The notes under the pieces were generated by a model, which had not been told where the DNA came from, searched no databases, and saw only the letters and a list, made by a program, of their open reading frames with translations. Below, in pieces: positions 29,969 to 37,697 of a stretch of 37,697 nt of DNA. How positions within the stretch are numbered: position 1 is the first letter of the stretch; the number at the start of each line of letters is the position of its first letter. The translations under genes and the position numbers were made by a program. The stretch comes from Chrysophaeum taylorii (Eukaryota; Sar; Pelagophyceae; Pelagomonadales; Pelagomonadaceae): positions 1 to 37,697 of the forward strand of contig JAQMWT010000253.1 of assembly GCA_029834535.1 (NCBI GenBank). The letters run 5' to 3'.

Positions 29969-30266
29969 TGCGGCAGGAAAGGATTATGCGCGCCGACTTC
30001 TTACCCTGCTTCGACTGTGCCCTCGACGTCTCGAGGGTGCCGAGCGGGTTGAGGAGCGCTTCCTTCCTGTCGATCAACCTTCAAACTGTCCACGAGCTTC
30101 GATCCCAGACCTGTGCAAGCATTTTGCGGTTGAGATTAGTCGATTTGAAGAAGGGAACGCCTGTGGCGTTGCGCCGCGCCAGGGTTGAAGTAGAGTCCAG
30201 TAAACTGAAGTGGGGTAGGCAACCCGATATAGCGAAGGGGTGGGATGGCAGTGTGAGGTTACTACA
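29969..30266 (-). repeat. 5' LTR of element C
   Basis: 298 bp, matching 25069-25379 with several small deletions. Its outer end reads ...GTGTGAGGTTACTACA instead of ...GGGTTACCGCCACA, so the terminal bases are degraded. Confidence 0.82.
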
Positions 30267-30338
30267 CCCTCTTAGCAGTCGATGTTTAAAGACAAACAAA
30301 CAAACAAACAGATGTCATCCGTCGACGCAGTAGTTTAC
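30267..30338 (+). repeat. End of LINE tail plus CAAA microsatellite
   Basis: CCCTCTTAGCAGTCGATGTTTAAAGACAAACAAACAAACAAACAGATG is the right part of the tail interrupted by element C. Confidence 0.78.
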
Positions 30339-31164
30339 GGTGCAGGCCGCAGTTTTAGTCCCAACCAACCCTGCAGTTCAATTGTCCTGTTATACCGCCT
30401 ACATGTTCCAGTACCACGATCCGGCCCTAACCCCAGTGTCTGGCGTAAACCCACCGCTCACACCACTCACCCCACTCCTTCGGAGCCTGTCGCTCTCACC
30501 TCCGCCAATCTAAGCTGCTTTTATCCGTACACGCCGCTAGCCTTGTTCACTAAAACCCTCGCACATTTTGGTCCCAGTAGTTTCACCTGTCGCCGTCGCC
30601 CATCTTCAAACCCTGCAGCCACCTGTCTCGCAGTTCACCTACAGTGCGGGAGACGCCGGGTGGGCTTATCGGATTGCGCGTACGGGGCAGGTCGTCGACT
30701 CAGGAAGCACACCCTGGTTGCCGACGAGCCACGCTGGGACGTGGCGCAAGACTGCTTGGGCAAGAGACGCGCGACCTCGCGGGTGCCTGTTTGTTGGACG
30801 TTTGGCAGTGCGGGCCGCCACGATGTAGTTGGAGGAGTTCGGGACACCTACACGATCGATCATGCTTTGAAATGGTTGTTTGGTGCCGAGGTTGCGGTTC
30901 ACAACAAGTGATCGAGCGTCAGCATGCCGTTGGTTGTCAGGAAAACCACTCTGAGGCGAGGCTGTCGTCTTCCGACCACCTAGTCGGCCGAGCAACCTGA
31001 CGCCTGTTCCGGAAGGAACGGTGCGCGCGGCAAGTCGCATGCCATCGCTTGATGGGGCGTGAGAATGGCGCGAGAGCCGCCGCGGGTCGGAAACAGTCTG
31101 CGAGCGAGTTTGGGAGGATCATACTATTCGCAGGTTTACACCATCCCACCCTAAATCGAGGGAC
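30339..31164 (-). mobile_element. Helitron-like fragment, unit 7 (strongly decayed)
   Basis: It follows the order of units 1-3 (GTGCAGGCC at the low end, CTAAATCGAGGGAC at the high end) but with many short deletions. Recognisable pieces include GACGCCGGGTGGGCTTATCGG, CGATCGATCATG and the GGGGCGTGAGAATGGCGCG segment. No helicase frame survives. Confidence 0.7.
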
Positions 31165-31231
31165 AAACAAACAAACAGACAGACGCCCATCTGTCTGCCA
31201 GTAGTGAAGACTGCAAGAGGGGGCGCTCCTT
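31165..31231 (+). repeat. Microsatellite and junction between inverted Helitron units
   Basis: AAACAAACAAACAGACAGACG is followed by a degraded ATCTGTC...AGTAGTGAAGAC and CTGCAAGAGGGGG. The latter recall the TCTGTCGATTAGTAGTAAGGA motif and the inverted LINE terminus. Confidence 0.55.
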
Positions 31232-32050
31232 GTCCCCCGATTCAGGCGGCGATCAGGCGCACCTGCGAGCCGGCTACGATCCTCCAGCGCCGTCTACGGC
31301 GACCTCGCCACCGTCCACGACCCGCGGCGGCTCTTCAGCGCGCCATTCTCACGCCCTGTCGAAACGATGTTGTCGATGCTGACAACGCCGCGCACTTTCA
31401 CCGCTCCCTTTTTTTCCCGGAGACCAGCGCGTCGGATTTTTTTCGGCCGACTAGGTTGGTCGGAAGACTACGCCTCGCTTCAGTAAGAGCCGAGCCTTCC
31501 ACCCCTGACAACCGGCATGCTGGACTTTGATCGCGAGCTAAAGTCTTCGCAACTCCTGACCCGTCGCACGGCCACTGCAACTGTCTCCGCCGATCGATCC
31601 GTCGTTGTCACGAGGCTCCTCCGCCCGCGTCATCCCTAAGGCCCGTCACGCCAAACATCAAGACAGGCTAGACGCCCTGCGGCGTCTGCGTCCTCTTGCC
31701 CGCGCCTGTCTTCGTCGCCCGCCTCGTGGTTTCGTCGATCGCAACCCCGGCGATGTCCTCTTCTGGCTCCACGACTCCACCCGCCTCGCGTGCTGCGCAA
31801 TACCGATGCCCTCCCGGCGTCTACGCGCACTGGGTGCGAATCGCTTGGCACCGCACCTGTTGGTCGCGCATCAGTACTAAGGGGAATCTCGCATCATGTG
31901 TGAACTCATTGCACCAAGTGAGCTTACTGGGTTTTTAGAGTAAACCTGTTGGTTAATCAGCAGCTGACTGGCGGGTGTGGCTGCCACTGCTCGTGCTTAA
32001 GGCGGCAGGATGCATCATGGTTTTCGCTGAACCTACTGTCACACACTAGG
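31232..32050 (+). mobile_element. Helitron-like fragment, unit 8 (decayed, opposite orientation)
   Basis: It starts GTCCCCCGATTCAGG and proceeds through GCCGTCTACGGCGACCTCGCC, ACGATGTTGTCGATGCTGACAAC and the helicase C-terminal region in the order of unit 4. It ends in degraded TTTTTAGAGTAAAC and CCGAACTTACTG-type repeats. It faces unit 7 head to head. Confidence 0.68.
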
Positions 32051-32573
32051 TGCCCCGCCACCAGGTGTCCCGGCTGGGCACCGCACCCCATTGCCGAGCA
32101 CTGGGACTAGTAACGACATTTATGTCGTGTATGGGCGGCTTCTCCGACGCCCGTTGGACCGCACAATTTCGCTACGCCGAACTCCCACAGGCGCCCCCTT
32201 AAAGGACCGAACCTGGCGGCATCTCGCATCTGATCGCTCAACGCTGCAAGCAACCGGCGCCGCCTTCGGCGCAAATTTGGAGTGTTGTTTGTCCCGGCTC
32301 GTAACGCATCCTCGACGGTCTGGACGTAAAGCCCTTCTGCACACGCAGTTTGGGGTGACACCGCACGCAGTCTGGTCAAAATCCTCCGTCATCCGTGCGG
32401 CGTTTCGTGGCATGGGCGGCTTCTCCGGATTAGCCCATACACACTTGTATACCGCTATAATCAGCGTATTCGACCCCGAGTCCGTGTTTTCCTTGTTAAG
32501 TGAGGTCTAGGACGAGTCGGTGAGTACCCCCTTTGTCACCCGGGGGTCGGGAAGGTTTTTCTGTGCCGCCATA
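32051..32573 (+). repeat. Probable 5' LTR region of element D (left border unresolved)
   Basis: The right border is placed at 32573 (GTGCCGCCATA) because the primer-binding-site-like TGGTGGAGG begins at 32576, two bases later, as in B and C. A TATA-like GTATACCGCTATAA lies at about 32447-32460. Two copies of GGGCGGCTTCTCCG occur at 32134 and 32413. The 3' LTR is beyond the window, so the left border cannot be fixed by comparison. Confidence 0.45.
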
Positions 32574-33004
32574 CGTGGTGGAGGATGTGAGATCGTGCGA
32601 CTACATCGGTCGCCGACGAGCGAGTGCTGCCGTACGTGTTGTATTACGAGGTCCGGATTTGTACGTGCGCCCTGATCAAGCACACGGAGTTCCATTGGAC
32701 CGGTTTGCGTTGAGAATATACGCGAACGTTGTTTGTGTTCGTACGATCCGAGTGACGACGAACACGCGTGCGAGTTGGAAATCGCAGCGCATTCTCCCGG
32801 GAATTGATTTTGGTATAGCTGAACGGTGGAAGCTGTTTAGCGAGTGGGATCGCTACCCACGGGCATTTTTGAATTGCCAGCGGATTGGAATTCCGTGAAT
32901 GCTGTTTTTACAGCGACAGATAGTGTTGTTGGAATCAACGTGAATTACTTCGAGTGATCGGATCCGGACGTGTTTCGAGATTCTTGATCGATATTTGATA
33001 CAGT

Positions 33005-34773
33005 ATGGATACACACGCAGACGTGCGTGAGGAAGAATCTCCTCCCGTCCTTCCCGCCGCCCCCGAGACAGGCCGCGAGGAAGGTGAATTAAGAGAGGCC
33101 GAGGCAGTCGACGTTGCTGACTTGCCCCCTGACGTGCCTCCGGATAGTGCAATTTTTTCGCCGTTGAGTCCAACGACTCCGGATCGTGGCGAGCGTGTTA
33201 CTATTGAGCGCGGATCTGCAGCCCGAATTCGACTTCGTGAAGACCTCGAGCAGAGACGTCGCGAAAATGAACGATTAGCTGAGCTTTTGCTCTTGAAAGG
33301 GCTGAAGCGAAAGAGGAAGCGGCTCGACGAGAAGTTGATATGCTCAATGATGCATTACAGCAAGAGATCGAGACCTCGAAGACCCTACGCGAAGAGGTTG
33401 AACGATTTCGTCGTGAACGAGATGAATTGTTAGCCGAACTTACACGTCGGGAGAGTAGCCGCGAACGACCCGTGAGTCGATCCGAACCGGAAACGCCCGT
33501 GAGGCCGCCTGAACCGGAAAGGAACACTGGAACTGGGAATGAACCTCCGCCCCGAGTCGATACGGAGAATGAGGGTAGGGCGGACATTGAGAATGAAAGT
33601 ACGAAAATTTTACGGGAATTATCGCGGGGAATATCGCAGACGGTTGCCAGCGCCTTCGAAAAGGGCAACTTGAGCCGATCCCATCGACCCACTTCCAGTT
33701 TGAAGCCTGATAACTTCAAACTCGTCATCGACGGCCGAGACCAACGGCAATTTAATTTGGATTCGGCGGCGATGATGCATACTTTAGCAGATGACCATTA
33801 CTCGGTCGAGAAATTACGTTACTTACTACCTGTGCATCTACGGGACACCGTTGCACCAATTTTTGAGGAACACTTGCAGAAATACGAGGAGCTCTGCGAT
33901 GAGCTACCACACAGTCCGTCGTTTTACTTGAAATTAGATATTGACGATGAAGAGCGTGGAGTCTCGGTTCGTCGTATCCGTCGTCTTAACAAGACGTATT
34001 GCGACAAGATTTTGGATTATTTTAGATCGACTTGCCGACCTCCACGCACGCAGCAGGAGCTGCTTGACAAGCTGCGGAAGGTCACCCAGGCTTCAGTTCC
34101 GAAGAAGTCTGGGGAGCGGCACGTCCAAACGTACTGTACCCGATTCCAATCTGAAGCCTTGGAGTTTTGTTCTGTGTCCAGCCGCACAATGGATGATGTC
34201 GATATCCTCGACCAGCTTATCAGTGGATTGACGTCCAAGGAGTTGAGGACCCGTGTGCGGACTATGAGGAGCGGACATCCTGATAGTTACGTGACTTTTA
34301 AGTCGATGGTAGCGCTTATTACGCGGGTCAAGAACGACTTACGAAAGTTGGAGAAGGACCAAGGCCCACCTAATCCGAAATCGAATAAACCGCCGCGAGG
34401 GCGGGGAGGTCGAGCTATGGCCTCCGATCAACAAGTCAAGCAAGATGCGGATAAACCGTCTGGAAATACGGATCCGCTGATTTTACGAGATTCTTGTTTG
34501 TGGGGCAAGAGAACGTGCCAGCACTGTGGGTTCTTCTGGACCCCCCATGATGAAGATGAACACGGAAATCGCGTAGTTTGCAACCGCGATCCGGATCGTT
34601 ATTACTGTGCGATGTGGAAAAGAATTCGTAAGCAGAAGAAGCAGCCCATATCGCGGTCCGATTGGGCAAAGCGTGATGATGCATCTAATGTGAACGCCAC
34701 GCACGGATTGGAGCCTTCTAATGAAATCAAACGGCCCTCACCGATCTTGGAACCACAATGGCGACCATGGTGA
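33005..34773 (+). pseudogene. gag: Gag of element D, one frameshift
   Basis: Gag forms the retrotransposon particle. The ATG at 33005 starts an acidic, Pro-rich region (TGREEGELREAEAVDVADLP). A coiled coil (LREDLEQRRRENERLAELL) is interrupted by a one-base frameshift near 33285-33296 and continues in the frame of 33340 (EIETSKTLREEVERFRRERD). Residues with the look of a capsid domain follow (LKPDNFKLVIDGRDQRQF to YVTFKSMVALITRVKNDL). They are followed by a basic Gly/Arg stretch (PPRGRGGRAM). The end has CQHCGFFWTPHDEDEH and CNRDPDRYYC, a Cys/His cluster that could bind zinc but is not a classic CCHC knuckle. The stop is at 34771-34773. Product about 590 residues if the shift is ignored. Confidence 0.75.
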
Positions 34774-35057
34774 GCGAGGTCAGAAGCATCAAGGATACTA
34801 CGTCGTTTTCTACACGACAGCGAGACGGACGATTCTAGACGATCGTCGCGCCGACATCGAAGCCAGAGCCCTAATCGAAACGCCCATACTGCTCAAGACA
34901 GCCCGAGTCCTTGTCGTCACCGGAACTCTAGTCGCAATTCGCGCCGGCGCCGACGTCATCGACATTACGATGACGAGTATGACGGAGGCAGATATCAGGA
35001 TAGTCCGGACATTCGAGCGCGTCTTTCGCGTTCCAATCTTTATGCGACGCGCCGCCA
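34774..35057 (+). pseudogene. Arg/Ser-rich remnant between Gag and pol of element D
   Basis: Open frames overlap here. One reads SRSQSPNRNAHTAQDS and SSRNSRRRRRHRHYDDEYD, an RS/RD-rich composition typical of RNA-binding Gag tails. The other (34721-35110) has no recognisable domain. This probably belonged to the Gag C-terminus before frameshifts. Confidence 0.4.
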
Positions 35058-35834
35058 ATGTCGGGGGTTGTCTTTTACCCGACGGCGCGCCCTGCCCGAG
35101 TCTCCGATGATGTTGCCGATGTCGCTGTGACGAGCAGCCATCGTTTGCAACAGGAGCAACATACCACCAACGCTCGGATCGTTCGGTGGCCTTCTACATC
35201 GTATGTGGAAGCAATGTCAGATGCTACTTGGGATTCTCCGCACTATTGGGAAGACTCAGATTCGGAAACCGACGAACCCATGCCACAGGTTCCAGTGTTC
35301 CCCCATTCGTCCATGTGCATGTCTTGCAGGGCAGTTCACGATGATGACGTTAGACCCTTCGAGTTGACGTCGGGGACGACGTCTTCTTTTAATACGGGGC
35401 CCCCCGAGACCGTTTTAGCCGTTTTAGCCGATGTTTTAGCCGATACAGTTTTGGTCGCAGCAGAGCAGACCACAGCGGCGCCGATGGAGAAGTTGACAGG
35501 AATGTCCGGTTTGATGGACGAGAAACGACGATTACGAGAAGTTCCTATGCTTCCGCTTCCAACTGATGCGCCGGGGACGGCTCATGTTTTTTCTGCTGGG
35601 CCCCCCCGACAATCAAAAGTGGACGTTCCGCCGGATCCTGAACCTGAACAGGAGCCGAAAGTAAGGAGCGAGCCGAATGTGCGCGTCAAAGGTGAAAAGA
35701 TCAATAAGAGCCACCCTGAGGTGAGGTTCAAATACGAAGAAAAGTTCGATGTGCCATGGAAGGATGCGCCGCGCGATGCGGACGGTGTACCGTTACCGCA
35801 GATTCCGAGCACGTCAAGGACAATGATGCGATGA
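35058..35834 (+). pseudogene. pol: Pol N-terminal region of element D
   Basis: Residues 1-150 (for example EAMSDATWDSPHYWEDSDSE; ETVLAVLADVLADTVLVAAE) have no similarity to the module found in A and C. From about base 35540 the linker matches A (DAPGTAHVFSAGPPRQ, then PEVRFKYEEKFDVPWKDAP). A one-base loss near 35802-35810 ends the frame at 35834. No Asp-Ser/Thr-Gly protease motif was found in this region. Confidence 0.6.
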
Positions 35835-37632
35835 AAGTCGTAATTCCGACGAAGGAAGAAGTCGAGAAGGTTGTTCGAGATCTAGGAATTCCCGACAACC
35901 CGCATCTGGATGATGATGCGAAGATGATGTTGAGCCATTGCGTGCAATACGCGTGGGCTTTCTTTGATCCGATTATGAGACCCGTGGACTCGCCACCGGT
36001 TTCTCTACGCTTTAAAGACGCAAACCCACGACCGATCAAGATGACGCCTTATAGGTTGACGCCAGCAAAGCTCGAGTGTCTCAGAAAGCAGATCACTGAG
36101 TGGTGTCGCGATGGAGTCATCCGACCGGCGAACTCTCCGTGGGGATTTCCTGTACTGATGCTGCCTAAGAAGGGAGCAGAGGCCGGGACGTCGAATGCTT
36201 TTCGTGCTGCAGTTGACTTGCGTCAGCTCAATGATCAGCTGGTCAATGACAGTTGGCCGAATATTCGTCAAGATGATGCTTTGGCTTTTCTTGCCATGCG
36301 CCGTTGGCGGACGTGCATTGATATTCGATGGGGTTATCATAACTTGCGTTTGGACGCCGCTGCTCAGGACGCTGTTACTATGGTTAGTCCACTTGGAGCC
36401 CATAGTTTCTTGCGCTTGCCTCTAGGAGTAAAAACAGCATGAGCTCTCTTTTGTAAGCAGATGGCTAGCGATTTGTCCACATGGATGTATAAGGACTTTG
36501 TCGCGTTTGTCGACGATATTATGATGGGATCGGATGAACTCCATCGACATTTACAAGTTTTGAAGTGTTGTGCCATTTAGCACAGCGAGGATATAGTGGA
36601 CGAACTTCGAAGTTCCACCTCCTCAAGGATGAAATCGAGTTTTTGGGACATATTTCGACTCCGGAAGGCTTGAAGCCGAATCCCAAGACGTTAGAAGCGT
36701 TGCAGCAGATGCCGATTCCCGGTACGTTGCCCAATACGTCCCCGAAGACCCAGATTCGATCTTTCATTGGCATGAGCAACTATTGCCGCCGATATGTGAA
36801 GAATTATTCGAAGATTGTGGAGCCGCTTAGGCGATTGTGTCTTGAAGGCGTTAAGTTTGAGTGGACGCCTGAGTGCCAAAAGGCATGGGACACGATCATC
36901 GAAGCTTTGGTGGATTCTCGTGGAGTTTATCATCCTGACTACGATCTTCCTTTTCAGATCCGCTCGGATGCTTCCAAGGATGGTCTGGGCGCGTATCTTT
37001 TTCAGCTCGTGGAAATCAAGGACGAAACCGGCAAGGTGACACGAGAGGAACGAGTAGTTGAGTATTGGAGCCGAGCTGTGCCGAAAGAGATGCGGAACTA
37101 TGAGCCTCGCCGGCTAGAGCTACTGGCAGTTATTCTTTCTCTTGAGCATTTCCGCTCTTATATTGAAGGTCACAAGACGATCCTTGAAACAGATCATCGC
37201 AACTTGACGTTTTTACGAAAGGCGAAGCACTCGTCTGGGCAGTTGGCTCGATGGGCGATGCGGCTCGCCAATTTTGATCCTGAATTGGGTTACAAGCCAG
37301 GGAAGTCGCCGGGAATGAGCATCCCTGACTGTCTCTCTCGCAATCCTATAGATCATGTCATCGAGACGGACGAGTTTGGTGAACCCTTGAACCACGCGTA
37401 TCTAGTGTGCCAAGAACTCCCTCGTTCTGTTGATGATGGAGTACCTTTACCTGGGTGCCATGTCATTCTGTCGTTTGTTACGACTGAGTTGCCTGTGGAG
37501 GAAGAGGAGGAAGACCTCGATGATCCGATGCAATTGGTCACGTCTCATGCTAAGAAACAACGTCAGAAGCAACGACTTCAGACTCAGCCTAGTATTTTCC
37601 GTGATGCCGATGATTACCAAGAGTACATCGAC
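35816..37632 (+). pseudogene. pol: Reverse transcriptase-RNase H of element D
   Basis: Collinear with A. RT fingers (PTKEEVEKVVRDLGIPDNPHL) and palm (AAVDLRQLNDQLVNDSWPNI; DIRWGYHNLRLD) run to a TGA at 36439-36441, where A has a Gly codon. FVDD remains at about 36507-36518. A short deletion near 36560 shifts the frame; from 36565 the thumb and RNase H are open (RSDASKDGLGAYLF; RRLELLAVILSLEHF; LETDHRNLTFLRKA) to a stop at 37641. The RNase H acidic residues are retained. Confidence 0.9.
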
Positions 37633-37697
37633 ACCCTATGATTTTGTGAATGATCGAGTCGCTCTGCATTTCTATGCTGATCTCGGTCCCCATGACA
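37633..37697 (+). pseudogene. pol: Integrase tail fragment of element D
   Basis: Sequence changes from the RNase H end (EYIDT) to the integrase tail (YDFVNDRVALHFYADLGPHD), which corresponds to base ~5395 of A. About 1.4 kb is missing relative to A: zinc finger, DDE core and GPY/F module. The tail is out of frame with RNase H. Confidence 0.85.

Larger units (their letters stand above)
25069..30266 (-). mobile_element. Gypsy-type element C, internally deleted, with both LTRs
   Basis: LTRs at 25069-25379 (3') and 29969-30266 (5') share TGCGGCAGGAAAGGATTATGCGC at one end and a GTGTGAGG...ACA end at the other. The interior reads on the minus strand. It is diverged from A, B and D but encodes the same linker, RT start, integrase C-terminus and tail. 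The insertion site is the poly-C of a LINE tail: CACACACCCCCC on the left and CCCTCTTAGCAGTCGA on the right. The C-run prevents exact definition of the duplication. Confidence 0.88.
32574..37697 (+). mobile_element. Gypsy element D interior (right end outside the window)
   Basis: The order is primer-binding site, Gag, linker, RT, RNase H, then a direct jump to the integrase tail at about 37633. RT and RNase H are close to element A. Gag carries one frameshift and pol several lesions. The pol N-terminal module seen in A and C is absent. Confidence 0.9.

Overview
The window is nuclear DNA of a eukaryote. It has one recognisable host gene with very short spliceosomal introns, embedded in mobile-element debris: LTR retrotransposons, a LINE with a restriction-like endonuclease, Helitron helicase fragments and microsatellites. 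No prokaryotic gene organisation, rRNA or tRNA gene was seen. The combination fits a protist or alga with small introns and about 50% GC, but the sequence does not allow a firm lineage. 

Layout: (1) 1-6084 is the 3' part of a Ty3/gypsy element (A) with RT, RNase H, integrase and a 3' LTR. (2) 6085-9949 is a repeat array. Three ~1 kb minus-strand Helitron helicase fragments alternate with 3' tails of a LINE and CAAA/CAGA microsatellites. (3) 9950-14400 is a split gene for THO complex subunit 2 (THOC2/Tho2), an mRNA-export factor, with introns of about 39-81 nt. (4) 15012-15608 is a minus-strand ORF with a possible SAP-like tail. (5) 15727-19395 is a plus-strand Helitron fragment split by a complete but internally deleted gypsy element (B, 16066-18783). 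B has matching LTRs and a GTGTC target duplication. (6) 19396-21838 is a 5'-truncated LINE (RT plus PD-(D/E)XK-like endonuclease, minus strand). (7) 21839-25068 holds more Helitron/LINE repeat units and a solo LTR with a CCTAC target duplication. (8) 25069-30266 is a diverged minus-strand gypsy element (C), also missing its RT/RNase H/integrase core. (9) 30267-32050 holds two decayed Helitron fragments in opposite orientations. (10) 32051-37697 is a fourth gypsy element (D) with Gag, RT and RNase H but no integrase. 

The elements are nested, so relative ages can be read: B sits in a Helitron fragment, the solo LTR sits in another, C sits in the poly-C part of a LINE tail, and A abuts a LINE tail. 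B, C and D share a primer-binding-site-like TGGTGGAGG two bases after the LTR. No gypsy copy in the window is intact. B and C kept their 5' coding part and the integrase C-terminus but lost the enzymatic core. D kept RT/RNase H but lost integrase. The most unusual coding feature is a module just upstream of RT in A and C, absent from D. It has motifs reminiscent of a cytosine-5 DNA methyltransferase (glycine-rich motif I after a hydrophobic strand, a following Asp, an Ile-Glu-Gln, and an Arg-x-Arg region). That assignment is tentative.
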